From NCBI RefSeq assembly GCF_001426405.1, contig NZ_LMEP01000024.1, positions 228,678 through 292,677 of the forward strand: 64,000 nucleotides of DNA. The letters are read 5' to 3'. This DNA is from Streptomyces sp. Root1304. GTDB lineage: Bacteria > Actinomycetota > Actinomycetes > Streptomycetales > Streptomycetaceae. A model generated the notes under the pieces. That model made no database searches, was not told where the DNA came from, and worked only from the letters and a program-made list of their open reading frames with translations. Made by a program: the position numbers and the translations under genes. This document shows, in pieces, positions 24,013 to 35,769 of the stretch; within the stretch, counting starts at the first letter, position 1, and every line of letters begins with the position of its first letter.

Positions 24013-25800
24013 GTGGCTGACGTACCTGCCGATCTTGCCGCAGTGTGGCCACGCGTCCTGGAGCAACTCCTCGCAGAGGGCCAGCAGGGGATCGAGCCCA
24101 AGGACAAGCAGTGGATCGAGCGCTGCCAGCCGCTCGCGCTGGTCGCGGACACCGCACTGCTCGCCGTGCCCAACGAGTGGGGCAAGCGCGTCCTGGAGGG
24201 CCGGCTCGCCCCGCTGATCAGCGAGACCCTCAGCCGTGAGTGCGGCCGCCCGATCCGGATCGCGATCACCGTCGACGACTCCGTCGGCGAGCCGACGCCG
24301 CCCGCGCCCCCGGTGCAGCAGCCCCAGCAGTCCCGGTACGACGACCGCGGACAGTCCGAGCAGTACGACAAGTACGAGAAGTACGACGGCTACGGCCACC
24401 GGCCGATGCCCGACGACGGGCTGCCCACCGCGCGCCCGGCCTACCCGGACTACTCGCAGCAGCGGCCCGACCCCGGCGCCTGGCCGCGGACCCAGGAGGA
24501 CCTGTCCTGGCAGCAGCCGCGGCTCGGCGGCTACCAGGAGCGGGCCCCGTACACCGGTCCCGAGCAGCCCCGGCAGTCGCGCTACGACGAGCCGCCCCGG
24601 GGCTACGAGCCGCAGCGGCCCGAGCGCGCCGAGCTGCCCGACCCGCAGAACCACGGCGCCCGTCCCGGTCCCCGGCCGGGCGGTCCCGTCCCCGGCCCCG
24701 TGGGGGCCCCGGGCGGCGGTCACGGTTCCTCGTCCACCGGGCAGGGGGCCGGCGCGCCCGGCGAGCAGCACGCGCGGCTGAACCCCAAGTACCTCTTCGA
24801 CACCTTCGTCATCGGTTCCTCGAACCGCTTCGCGCACGCGGCCGCCGTCGCGGTCGCGGAGGCGCCGGCGAAGGCGTACAACCCGCTCTTCATCTACGGA
24901 GAGTCGGGCCTCGGCAAGACCCACCTGCTGCACGCGATCGGCCACTACGCGCGGAGCCTCTACCCGGGGACGCGGGTGCGGTACGTGAGCTCGGAGGAGT
25001 TCACGAACGAGTTCATCAACTCGATCCGCGACGGCAAGGGCGACGCCTTCCGCAAGCGGTACCGGGACGTGGACATCCTGCTCGTCGACGACATCCAGTT
25101 CCTCGCGAGCAAGGAGTCGACGCAGGAGGAGTTCTTCCACACCTTCAACACCCTCCACAACGCGAACAAGCAGATCGTGCTCTCCTCGGACCGGCCGCCC
25201 AAGCAGCTGGTGACCCTGGAGGACCGGCTCCGCAACCGCTTCGAGTGGGGCCTCACCACCGACGTGCAGCCGCCCGAGCTGGAGACGCGCATCGCGATCC
25301 TCCGCAAGAAGGCGGTGCAGGAGCAGCTCAACGCCCCGCCGGAGGTGCTGGAGTTCATCGCCTCGCGGATCTCGCGGAACATCCGCGAGCTGGAGGGCGC
25401 GCTGATCCGGGTGACGGCCTTCGCGAGCCTCAACCGGCAGCCGGTGGACCTCGGGCTGACCGAGATCGTCCTCAAGGACCTGATCCCGGGCGGCGAGGAC
25501 TCCTCGCCGGAGATCACGGCGCCGGCGATCATGGCGGCCACGGCGGACTACTTCGGTCTGACGGTGGAGGACCTCTGCGGATCCTCGCGCAGCCGCGTCC
25601 TGGTGACGGCCCGGCAGATCGCCATGTACCTGTGCCGCGAGCTGACGGACCTGTCGCTGCCGAAGATCGGTGCGCAGTTCGGCGGCCGTGACCATACGAC
25701 GGTGATGCACGCGGACCGGAAGATCCGTGCCCTGATGGCGGAGCGGCGCTCCATCTACAACCAGGTCACCGAGCTCACCAACCGCATCAAGAACGGCTGA
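24013..25800 (+). CDS. dnaA: Chromosomal replication initiator DnaA
   Basis: AAA+ ATPase that binds and opens oriC. The 595 residues show domain I (about 1-90), an unusually long, Pro/Arg/Tyr-rich domain II (about 95-250) typical of Streptomyces, domain III with Walker A GESGLGKT near 295 and Walker B ILLVDDIQF near 356, and domain IV with the DNA-binding signature GRDHTTVMHADRKI near 557. GTG at 24013 has GAGAAAG upstream. A near-perfect terminator stem follows the stop. Confidence 0.97.
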   Translation: MADVPADLAAVWPRVLEQLLAEGQQGIEPKDKQWIERCQPLALVADTALLAVPNEWGKRVLEGRLAPLISETLSRECGRPIRIAITVDDSVGEPTPPAPPVQQPQQSRYDDRGQSEQYDKYEKYDGYGHRPMPDDGLPTARPAYPDYSQQRPDPGAWPRTQEDLSWQQPRLGGYQERAPYTGPEQPRQSRYDEPPRGYEPQRPERAELPDPQNHGARPGPRPGGPVPGPVGAPGGGHGSSSTGQGAGAPGEQHARLNPKYLFDTFVIGSSNRFAHAAAVAVAEAPAKAYNPLFIYGESGLGKTHLLHAIGHYARSLYPGTRVRYVSSEEFTNEFINSIRDGKGDAFRKRYRDVDILLVDDIQFLASKESTQEEFFHTFNTLHNANKQIVLSSDRPPKQLVTLEDRLRNRFEWGLTTDVQPPELETRIAILRKKAVQEQLNAPPEVLEFIASRISRNIRELEGALIRVTAFASLNRQPVDLGLTEIVLKDLIPGGEDSSPEITAPAIMAATADYFGLTVEDLCGSSRSRVLVTARQIAMYLCRELTDLSLPKIGAQFGGRDHTTVMHADRKIRALMAERRSIYNQVTELTNRIKNG

Positions 25801-25820
25801 CGGACCGCCTCAGCGGCCTC

Positions 25821-25858
25821 CGAAGGGCGCTCCGGGACACCTCCCGGGGCGCCCTTCG
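25821..25858 (+). terminator. Terminator after dnaA
   Basis: Long stem, CGAAGGGCGC and CCGGGA pairing with TCCCGG and GCGCCCTTCG, with one offset base on each side. It keeps dnaA transcription out of oriC. Confidence 0.8.
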
Positions 25859-26518
25859 GCGTTCCCGGAGAGCGCCGGAGAGGCCGGAGAGCGCGCCGGC
25901 GGGCCGCGCGCAGGGCCCGTCGTGGGCTGCCGAGGGGCCGGTCACGGGCCGCAGACGGGCCGGTCGTGGGCCGGGAACGAGCCGGTCGCGAGCCGGGGAC
26001 GAGCACCGGCTGTTCGATTACTCCGTTCCGGTGGCGGGTTCTCCACAGATTGGGGGATGATCTCCCGTCCACAGGGTGGGGACTGTCGAGTTATCCGGAA
26101 CGTGTCCACAGGGCTGCCTGCTGACAGGCCATCACTCCAGGTCAGACCCCTGTGGAATTGTTGAGAAAAGATCTCCACAGGCTGTGGATGAAACTTTCGT
26201 CCACAGGGGGTCCTGAAGGTTGTCCACCGGCAACCCACAGGGAGGGGTACGTTGCCCACAGCTTCTCCACACCCCTGTCCACTGTTCGGCAACAAAACAC
26301 CCCCTCTCACCGGGCCGAGTGAAAGCGGTCACACCAAGGGAGACGTTTGGGCTGTGGGGAACGTGGGGAAAGCTGGGGACAGCGCTGGGGAGAACTCCCC
26401 ATGGCCTGTGTATGGGGTGTGCAGAACTTTCGGGTGTCCACAGAGACCCCGGGTTGTCCACCGGTTCCACCCACAGGCGCGGTGGACAAAAAACTGGGCC
26501 TGACCTGCGAAAACGGGG

Positions 26519-26580
26519 TTATCCACCGTTTCCACAGGCCCTACTACTACTCCCACTTAGAGTTAGCTAGGAATCCGCTT
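26519..26580. other. Putative origin unwinding element (paired DnaA boxes plus DnaA-trio-like run)
   Basis: Two adjoining boxes, TTATCCACC (26519-26527) and GTTTCCACA (26528-26536), are followed after GGC by CCTACTACTACT (26539-26550), then by the least G+C-rich stretch of oriC. The complement reads TAGTAGTAG, the DnaA-trio pattern of basal unwinding systems. Inferred from spacing and motif. Confidence 0.6.
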
Positions 26581-26728
26581 CGAAGTGGGGCCTGTGCACA
26601 ACTCGGCGCCGGAGCTCCGACGCGCCCTTGTCGCGACTTGACCCCGAGCAGCACCGAGTGTCGGCGGCGTACGTCAGACTGGTTCCCGCAGTCGACGAAG
26701 AGCCAGCAACAAGCAGGAGGCGGTTCCG

Positions 26729-27859
26729 GTGAAGATCCGGGTGGAGCGCGACGTACTCGCCGAGGCGGTGGCGTGGGTGGCCCGCAGCCTCCCGGCCCGT
26801 CCGCCGGCCCCCGTCCTCGCAGGCCTCCTGCTGAAGGCCGAGGACGGCGCGCTGAGCTTCTCGAGCTTCGACTACGAGGTCTCGGCCAGGGTCTCCGTCG
26901 AGGCCGAGGTCGAGGAGGACGGCACCGTCCTGGTCTCCGGCCGGCTGCTCGCCGACATCTGCCGCGCCCTCCCCAACCGCCCCGTGGAGATCTCCACAGA
27001 CGGTGTACGGGCGACCGTGGTCTGCGGCTCCTCCCGCTTCACCCTCCACACCCTGCCCGTGGAGGAGTACCCGGCGCTGCCGGAGATGCCCACCGCGACC
27101 GGCACCGTCCCCGGTGAGGTCTTCGCCTCCGCCGCCGCGCAGGTGGCCATCGCCGCCGGCCGTGACGACACGCTGCCCGTCCTCACCGGTGTGCGCATCG
27201 AGATCGAGGGCGACACCGTCACCCTGGCCTCCACCGACCGCTACCGCTTCGCCGTCCGCGAGTTCCTGTGGAAGCCGGAGTCCCCGGACGCCTCCGCGGT
27301 CGCCCTGGTGCCCGCGAAGACCCTCCTGGACACCGCCAAGGCGCTCACCAGCGGCGACACGGTCACCCTGGCGCTCTCCGGCTCCGGCAAGGGCGAGGGC
27401 CTCATCGGCTTCGAGGGCGCGGGCCGCCGCACCACCACCCGCCTCCTGGAGGGCGACCTCCCGAAGTACCGGACGCTCTTCCCCACCGAGTTCAACTCGG
27501 TCGCGGTGATCGAGACCGCGCCGTTCGTCGAGGCCGTCAAGCGCGTGGCCCTGGTGGCCGAGCGCAACACCCCGGTCCGCCTGAGCTTCGAGCAGGGCGT
27601 GCTGATCCTGGAGGCCGGCTCCAGCGACGACGCACAGGCTGTGGAGCGCGTCGACGCGCAGCTGGAGGGCGACGACATCTCGATCGCCTTCAACCCGACC
27701 TTCCTGCTCGACGGCCTGAGCGCCATCGACTCCCCGGTCGCCCAGCTCTCCTTCACGACCTCCACCAAGCCGGCGCTGCTGAGCGGCAAGCCCGCGCTCG
27801 ACGCCGAGGCGGACGAGGCCTACAAGTACCTGATCATGCCGGTGCGACTGTCCGGTTGA
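26729..27859 (+). CDS. dnaN: DNA polymerase III sliding clamp (beta subunit)
   Basis: Ring clamp that keeps the replicative polymerase on DNA; active as a dimer of three-domain subunits. The 376-residue length is normal. It starts MKIRVERDVLAEAVAWVARS and ends with the conserved YLIMPVRLSG. GTG at 26729 has AGGAGG upstream. It begins at the end of oriC. Confidence 0.97.
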   Translation: MKIRVERDVLAEAVAWVARSLPARPPAPVLAGLLLKAEDGALSFSSFDYEVSARVSVEAEVEEDGTVLVSGRLLADICRALPNRPVEISTDGVRATVVCGSSRFTLHTLPVEEYPALPEMPTATGTVPGEVFASAAAQVAIAAGRDDTLPVLTGVRIEIEGDTVTLASTDRYRFAVREFLWKPESPDASAVALVPAKTLLDTAKALTSGDTVTLALSGSGKGEGLIGFEGAGRRTTTRLLEGDLPKYRTLFPTEFNSVAVIETAPFVEAVKRVALVAERNTPVRLSFEQGVLILEAGSSDDAQAVERVDAQLEGDDISIAFNPTFLLDGLSAIDSPVAQLSFTTSTKPALLSGKPALDAEADEAYKYLIMPVRLSG

Positions 27860-27940
27860 TCCCGTCCGGCAGTCCGGGGGCCGTCCCCCGGGGAGGACGC
27901 GGCCGGGGCGTCGCCTGAGCGGCTGACCCCACAGGTGTGC

Positions 27941-27972
27941 ACCCGGGTCCGGGCGTAGGCTCGGACCCGGGT
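27941..27972 (+). terminator. Hairpin between dnaN and gnd
   Basis: Perfect 11-base stem ACCCGGGTCCG with a 10-base loop, 30 bases before the gnd start. No T-run follows, so it may be an attenuator-like or weak terminator. Confidence 0.45.
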
Positions 27973-28002
27973 AAACCGCACACGACGCTTAAGGAATCTC
28001 TG

Positions 28003-28881
28003 ATGGAGCTCGGTCTCGTCGGTCTCGGCAAGATGGGCGGCAACATGCGCGAGCGCATCCGCCGCGCAGGCCACACCGTCATCGGATACGACCGCAATCC
28101 GGACCTCGCCGACGTCCACAGCCTCGAAGAGCTTGTGGGCAAGCTCAAGGGGCCCCGCGTCGTGTGGGTGATGGTCCCGGCCGGTGCCGCGACCCAGTCC
28201 ACCATCGACGAGCTGGCCGAGCTGCTCTCCCCCGGCGACATCGTCGTGGACGGCGGCAACTCGCGCTGGACGGACGACGAGAAGCACGCCGAGGAGCTCG
28301 CGGCCAAGGGCATCGGCTTCGTCGACTGCGGCGTCTCCGGCGGTGTCTGGGGCCTGGAGAACGGCTACGCGCTGATGTACGGCGGCTCCGCCGAGGACGT
28401 GGCGAAGGTCCAGCCGATCTTCGACGCGCTCAAGCCCGAGGGCGAGTTCGGCTCGGTCCACGCGGGCAAGGTCGGCGCCGGCCACTTCGCGAAGATGGTC
28501 CACAACGGCATCGAGTACGCGATGATGCAGGCCTACGCCGAGGGCTGGGAGCTCCTGGAGAAGGTCGACTCCGTCACCGACGTGCGCGAGGTCTTCCGCT
28601 CCTGGCAGGAGGGCACGGTCATCCGCTCCTGGCTGCTCGACCTCGCGGTGAACGCGCTGGACGAGGACGAGCACCTGGACAAGCTCCGCGGCTACGCCTC
28701 GGACTCCGGCGAGGGCCGGTGGACCGTCGAGGCCGCCATCGACAACGCCGTACCGCTGCCGGCGATCACCGCGTCGCTGTTCGCGCGGTTCGCCTCGCGG
28801 CAGGACGACTCCCCGCAGATGAAGATGATCGCCGCGCTGCGCAACCAGTTCGGTGGCCACGCGGTCGAGACGAAGAAGTAA
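28003..28881 (+). CDS. gnd: 6-phosphogluconate dehydrogenase, decarboxylating (short type)
   Basis: Oxidises 6-phosphogluconate to ribulose 5-phosphate in the pentose phosphate pathway. The 292-residue form is the short bacterial type. It has the nucleotide-binding GLGKMGGNMRERIRRAGH, the catalytic-region VDGGNSRWTDD and KMVHNGIEYAMMQAYAEGW. ATG at 28003 follows AAGGAA. It lies between dnaN and recF, the normal place in Streptomyces. Confidence 0.94.
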   Translation: MELGLVGLGKMGGNMRERIRRAGHTVIGYDRNPDLADVHSLEELVGKLKGPRVVWVMVPAGAATQSTIDELAELLSPGDIVVDGGNSRWTDDEKHAEELAAKGIGFVDCGVSGGVWGLENGYALMYGGSAEDVAKVQPIFDALKPEGEFGSVHAGKVGAGHFAKMVHNGIEYAMMQAYAEGWELLEKVDSVTDVREVFRSWQEGTVIRSWLLDLAVNALDEDEHLDKLRGYASDSGEGRWTVEAAIDNAVPLPAITASLFARFASRQDDSPQMKMIAALRNQFGGHAVETKK

Positions 28882-28941
28882 TCCACAGGCTGTGTGCCCA
28901 GCGGTGCACAGCAGCCGGGGGAAGAAGGTCGGCGCACCACC

Positions 28942-30063
28942 ATGCACGTCACGCATCTCTCGCTGGCCGACTTCCGTTCGTACGCCCGGGTCGAGGTCCC
29001 GCTCGACCCGGGCGTCACGGCTTTCGTGGGCGCCAACGGCCAGGGCAAGACCAATCTGGTCGAGGCCGTCGGCTATCTCGCGACCCTCTCCAGCCACCGC
29101 GTCGCCTCCGACGCGCCGCTCGTCCGGATGGGGGCGGAGCGCGCGGTCGTCCGCGCCGCCGTCACCCAGGGCGAGCGCTCCCAGCTGATCGAGCTGGAAC
29201 TCAACCCGGGCCGGGCCAACCGTGCCCGTATCAACAGGTCCTCGCAGGTCAGACCGCGTGACGTGCTGGGAATCGTACGGACCGTGCTGTTCGCGCCCGA
29301 GGACCTCGCCCTGGTGAAGGGCGACCCCGGCGAGCGCCGGCGCTTCCTCGACGAGCTCATCACGGCGCGCACGCCGCGCATGGCGGGCGTGCGCTCCGAC
29401 TACGAGCGCGTGCTCAAGCAGCGCAACACGCTCCTGAAGTCGGCCGCGATGGCCCGGCGGCACGGCGGGCGGGGCATGGACCTCTCCACCCTCGACGTCT
29501 GGGACCAGCACCTGGCCCGTGCCGGAGCCGAGCTGCTCGCCCAGCGGCTCGACCTGATCTCCGTCCTGCAGCCGCTCGCGGACAAGGCGTACGAGCAGCT
29601 GGCGCCCGGTGGCGGACCGATTCTGCTGGAGTACCGGCCCTCCGCGCCCGGTGCCGGGCACACCCGCGAGGAGCTGTACGAGCAGCTGACCGCCGCGCTC
29701 GCCGAGGTGCGCAAGCAGGAGATCGAGCGGGGTGTCACGCTCGTCGGACCGCACCGCGACGAGCTGCTGCTGAAGCTCGGGGAGCTGCCGGCCAAGGGTT
29801 ACGCGAGCCACGGCGAGTCCTGGTCGTACGCGCTGGCGCTGCGGCTGGCCTCGTACGACCTGCTGCGGTCCGAGGGCAACGAGCCCGTGCTCGTCCTCGA
29901 CGACGTCTTCGCCGAGCTGGACGCCCGGCGGCGCGAGCGGCTCGCCGAGCTGGTCGCCGGCGGCGAGCAGGTCCTGGTCACGGCCGCGGTCGACGACGAC
30001 GTGCCGGGGGTCCTCGCGGGGACGCGGTACGCGGTGGCCGGAGGGACGGTGGAGCGGGTATGA
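28942..30063 (+). CDS. recF: DNA replication and repair protein RecF
   Basis: SMC-like ATPase that helps load RecA at gaps. The 373 residues start MHVTHLSLADFRSY, with Walker A GANGQGKTNLVE at about 30 and the C-terminal EPVLVLDDVFAELDARRR (Walker B/D-loop). ATG at 28942 with GAAGAAGG upstream. Its stop TGA overlaps the ATG of the next gene. Confidence 0.96.
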   Translation: MHVTHLSLADFRSYARVEVPLDPGVTAFVGANGQGKTNLVEAVGYLATLSSHRVASDAPLVRMGAERAVVRAAVTQGERSQLIELELNPGRANRARINRSSQVRPRDVLGIVRTVLFAPEDLALVKGDPGERRRFLDELITARTPRMAGVRSDYERVLKQRNTLLKSAAMARRHGGRGMDLSTLDVWDQHLARAGAELLAQRLDLISVLQPLADKAYEQLAPGGGPILLEYRPSAPGAGHTREELYEQLTAALAEVRKQEIERGVTLVGPHRDELLLKLGELPAKGYASHGESWSYALALRLASYDLLRSEGNEPVLVLDDVFAELDARRRERLAELVAGGEQVLVTAAVDDDVPGVLAGTRYAVAGGTVERV

Positions 30064-30614
30064 GCGAGGAGAACCGTCCCCAGCCTGTGGACAGGGCCGC
30101 GGCGCCCGAGCCCTCCGGGGTCGATCTGGCGCGGGTCGCGCTGCGCGCCGCCAAGGAACAGGCCAAGGCCAAGGGGGCCGCCGCCCAGCAGAAGAAGCAG
30201 GCCCGGCGCGGAGGGGGCCTGCGCTCCGGCGCGCGCGCCGACGGGCGCGACCCCATGGCGCTCGGCGCGGCGATCAACCGGCTGATCACCGAGCGGGGCT
30301 GGGAGACGCCGGCCGCGGTCGGCGGGGTGATGGGCCGGTGGCCGCAGATCGTCGGCGAGGACCTGGCGAAGCACTGCGTGCCGGTGAAGTTCGACGACGA
30401 GCCGGACGCGCGGGTGCTGACGGTGCAGTGCGACTCGACGGCGTGGGCGACGCAGTTGCGGCTGCTCGCGCCGAAGCTGGTCGCGCGGCTGAACGAGGAT
30501 CTCGGGCACGGGACCGTGCGGGTCATCAAGGTGCTGGGGCCGGGGGCGCCGCGGCGGGGGTACGGGCCGCTGCGGGCGCCGGGGTCCGTGGGGCCCGGGG
30601 ACACGTACGGCTAG
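30060..30614 (+). CDS. dciA: DciA-type replicative helicase operator (DUF721)
   Basis: DciA helps DnaB helicase act in bacteria lacking DnaC. The 184 residues have a polar, basic N-terminal half rich in Ala and Lys, then the DUF721 domain from about 60: DPMALGAAINRLITERGW, GVMGRWPQIVGEDLAKH and the conserved VQCDSTAWATQLRLLAP. The ATG overlaps the recF stop. Its neighbour matches M. tuberculosis Rv0004 (recF partner, DciA). The assignment rests on family and position. Confidence 0.88.
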   Translation: MSEENRPQPVDRAAAPEPSGVDLARVALRAAKEQAKAKGAAAQQKKQARRGGGLRSGARADGRDPMALGAAINRLITERGWETPAAVGGVMGRWPQIVGEDLAKHCVPVKFDDEPDARVLTVQCDSTAWATQLRLLAPKLVARLNEDLGHGTVRVIKVLGPGAPRRGYGPLRAPGSVGPGDTYG

Positions 30615-31044
30615 GGCGCCGGGTGTTCGGAGCGGGTCCCGGGGGTGCGGGTCCGGTGCTCCGGGCGGGGGCGCCGGGGGCGCGGGTCCCGGCGGAGGGC
30701 GCTGCGCGGGTGGCGTTGTGCCCACCCGTTCCGCCCTGCGGAACGTCTGCCCACAACGCGGCGGCGCCGCTGCCGACGACGTGGCGGCGAGCCCGTCCAC
30801 AACGCGGCGGCGTCGCTGCCACAACGCGCTACGACTCGAAGCGCTGGGTGGCCGTCAGGGGGCTCTGGAGACCCTGTCCGGATATGGGGAGTCGTCTTGC
30901 TCCCGCTCAGGGCGGCACATGCGGACTCAGGGACCGGCAAACCCCCATGACTGTCGGCGCTACCGGTAGACTGGGAGACAATCCCGCCACCCTGCGGAAC
31001 ATGTCGAACGACGCAGCCGCTCCCGTATGCCCGGAGAACGGCCT
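30615..31044. other. gyrB upstream region
   Basis: No gene seen in 430 bases. It holds a 24-base direct repeat (30751-30774 and 30797-30820, one mismatch) with a 10-base third partial copy at 30819-30828, a small hairpin CGTTCCGC/GCGGAACG at 30727-30745, and a -10-like TAGACT at 30967-30972. The gyrB promoter is probably in the last 100 bases. Confidence 0.55.
30751..30828. repeat. Direct repeats upstream of gyrB
   Basis: Two 24-base copies starting CCACAACGCGGCGGCG, 46 bases apart and differing at one base, plus a third 10-base partial copy (CCACAACGCG) overlapping the end of copy two. Possible regulatory sites for gyrB; unproved. Confidence 0.6.
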
Positions 31045-33075
31045 GTGCTGTGCCAGAAAGGGCGCTTCGTGGCCGATTCCGGCGACCCCAACGAGAACAA
31101 CCAGTACACCGCCAGCAACATCCAGGTCCTCGAAGGCCTGGATGCCGTGCGCAAGCGCCCTGGCATGTACATCGGCTCGACCGGTGAGCGCGGCCTGCAC
31201 CACATGGTGCAGGAGGTCGTCGACAACTCGGTCGACGAAGCCCTGGCCGGGCACGCCGACACCATCGACGTGACGATCCTGCCCGACGGCGGCGTCCGCG
31301 TCGTCGACAACGGCCGCGGCATCCCGGTGGGCATCGTGGCCTCCGAGGGCAAGCCGGCCGTCGAGGTCGTGCTGACCGTGCTGCACGCGGGCGGCAAGTT
31401 CGGCGGCGGCGGCTACGCCGTCTCCGGCGGTCTGCACGGCGTCGGCGTCTCCGTCGTGAACGCCCTGTCGACCAAGGTCTCCGTGGAGATCAGGACCGAC
31501 GGCTACCGCTGGACGCAGGACTACAAGATGGGCGTCCCGACCGCGCCCCTCGCCCAGCACGAGGCGACCGACGAGACCGGCACCTCGGTGACGTTCTGGT
31601 CCGACCCGGACATCTTCGAGACCACCGAGTACTCCTTCGAGACGCTCTCGCGGCGCTTCCAGGAGATGGCCTTCCTCAACAAGGGCCTGACCATCGCCCT
31701 CACCGACGAGCGCGAGTCCGCGAAGGCGACCGTCGGCGCCGACGACCCGGACGCCGAGGCGGCCGCCGAGCCGACCGCGCGCACGGTGAAGTACCACTAC
31801 GAGGGCGGCATCGTCGACTTCGTGAAGTACCTCAACTCGCGCAAGGGCGAGCTGATCAACCCCACCATCATCGACATCGAGGCCGAGGACAAGGAGCGTC
31901 TGCTCTCGGTCGAGATCGCGATGCAGTGGAACTCCTCGTACAGCGAGGGCGTGTACTCCTTCGCGAACACGATCCACACCCACGAGGGCGGTACGCACGA
32001 GGAGGGCTTCCGCGCCGCGCTGACCACGCTGGTCAACAAGTACGCGCGCGACAAGAAGCTGCTCCGCGAGAAGGACGACAACCTCACGGGCGACGACATC
32101 CGCGAGGGTCTGACCGCGATCATCTCGATCAAGCTCGGCGAGCCGCAGTTCGAGGGCCAGACGAAGACGAAGCTCGGCAACACCGAGGCGAAGACCTTCG
32201 TCCAGAAGGTCGTCCACGAGCACCTGACGGACTGGTTCGACCGCAACCCGAACGAGGCCGCGGACATCATCCGCAAGGGCATCCAGGCCGCCACCGCGCG
32301 CGTGGCCGCCCGCAAGGCCCGCGACCTGACCCGCCGCAAGGGCCTCCTGGAGTCGGCCTCGCTGCCGGGCAAGCTCTCGGACTGCCAGTCGAACGACCCC
32401 GCCAAGTGCGAGATCTTCATCGTCGAGGGCGACTCCGCCGGCGGCTCGGCGAAGTCCGGCCGCAACCCGATGTACCAGGCCATCCTGCCGATCCGCGGCA
32501 AGATCCTGAACGTCGAGAAGGCCCGGATCGACAAGATCCTCCAGAACACCGAGGTCCAGGCCCTGATCTCGGCCTTCGGCACCGGTGTGCACGAGGACTT
32601 CGACATCGAGAAGCTCCGCTATCACAAGATCATCCTGATGGCGGACGCCGACGTCGACGGTCAGCACATCAACACCCTGCTGCTCACCTTCCTCTTCCGC
32701 TTCATGCGTCCGCTGGTCGAGGCCGGTCACGTCTACCTCTCCCGCCCGCCGCTCTACAAGATCAAGTGGGGCCGGGACGACTTCGAGTACGCGTACTCGG
32801 ACCGGGAGCGGGACGCGCTCGTCGAGCTGGGCAAGCAGAACGGCAAGCGGATCAGGGAAGACTCGATCCAGCGCTTCAAGGGTCTCGGCGAGATGAACGC
32901 CGAGGAGCTGCGCGTCACCACCATGGACGTCGAGCACCGCGTGCTCGGCCAGGTCACCCTGGACGACGCCGCGCAGGCCGACGACCTGTTCTCGGTGCTG
33001 ATGGGCGAGGACGTCGAGGCACGCCGCTCGTTCATCCAGCGGAACGCCAAGGACGTTCGCTTCCTCGACATCTGA
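31045..33075 (+). CDS. gyrB: DNA gyrase subunit B
   Basis: ATPase subunit of gyrase, target of aminocoumarins. About 676 residues with the GHKL ATP site (RPGMYIGSTGERGLHH, VVDNGRGIPVG, GGKFGGGGYAVSGGLHG) and the Toprim domain with EGDSAGGSAKSGR near 460 and DADVDGQHI. GTG at 31045 has GGAGAA 6 bases upstream and gives the N-terminus MLCQKGRFVADSG known in relatives; GTG at 31069 is possible. gyrA follows 41 bases later. Confidence 0.95.
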   Translation: MLCQKGRFVADSGDPNENNQYTASNIQVLEGLDAVRKRPGMYIGSTGERGLHHMVQEVVDNSVDEALAGHADTIDVTILPDGGVRVVDNGRGIPVGIVASEGKPAVEVVLTVLHAGGKFGGGGYAVSGGLHGVGVSVVNALSTKVSVEIRTDGYRWTQDYKMGVPTAPLAQHEATDETGTSVTFWSDPDIFETTEYSFETLSRRFQEMAFLNKGLTIALTDERESAKATVGADDPDAEAAAEPTARTVKYHYEGGIVDFVKYLNSRKGELINPTIIDIEAEDKERLLSVEIAMQWNSSYSEGVYSFANTIHTHEGGTHEEGFRAALTTLVNKYARDKKLLREKDDNLTGDDIREGLTAIISIKLGEPQFEGQTKTKLGNTEAKTFVQKVVHEHLTDWFDRNPNEAADIIRKGIQAATARVAARKARDLTRRKGLLESASLPGKLSDCQSNDPAKCEIFIVEGDSAGGSAKSGRNPMYQAILPIRGKILNVEKARIDKILQNTEVQALISAFGTGVHEDFDIEKLRYHKIILMADADVDGQHINTLLLTFLFRFMRPLVEAGHVYLSRPPLYKIKWGRDDFEYAYSDRERDALVELGKQNGKRIREDSIQRFKGLGEMNAEELRVTTMDVEHRVLGQVTLDDAAQADDLFSVLMGEDVEARRSFIQRNAKDVRFLDI

Positions 33076-33116
33076 GTCGGTCTCAGCTGACCGTACGAAA
33101 GGACTGACGACCAGCA

Positions 33117-35765
<2,649 letters not shown>

Positions 35766-35769
35766 GAGC

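Larger units (their letters stand above)
25801..26728. other. oriC: Replication origin oriC
   Basis: Non-coding region between dnaA and dnaN with about 19 DnaA boxes, mainly TTGTCCACA relatives. Clear ones start at 26039, 26065, 26102, 26171, 26183(-), 26197, 26220, 26252, 26263, 26275, 26353(-), 26434, 26454, 26481(-), 26519, 26528 and 26593(-). The box-free start (25860-26030) has degenerate GGGCCGGTC repeats. The dnaN-proximal end holds an A/T-richer stretch at about 26540-26580. Box number and layout agree with the Streptomyces origin. Confidence 0.95.

Noticed and set aside
25860..26030. Degenerate GGGCCGGTC repeats as extra DnaA or iteron sites
   Set aside because: They do not match the DnaA box and vary too much; they are probably simple G+C-rich drift at the origin edge.
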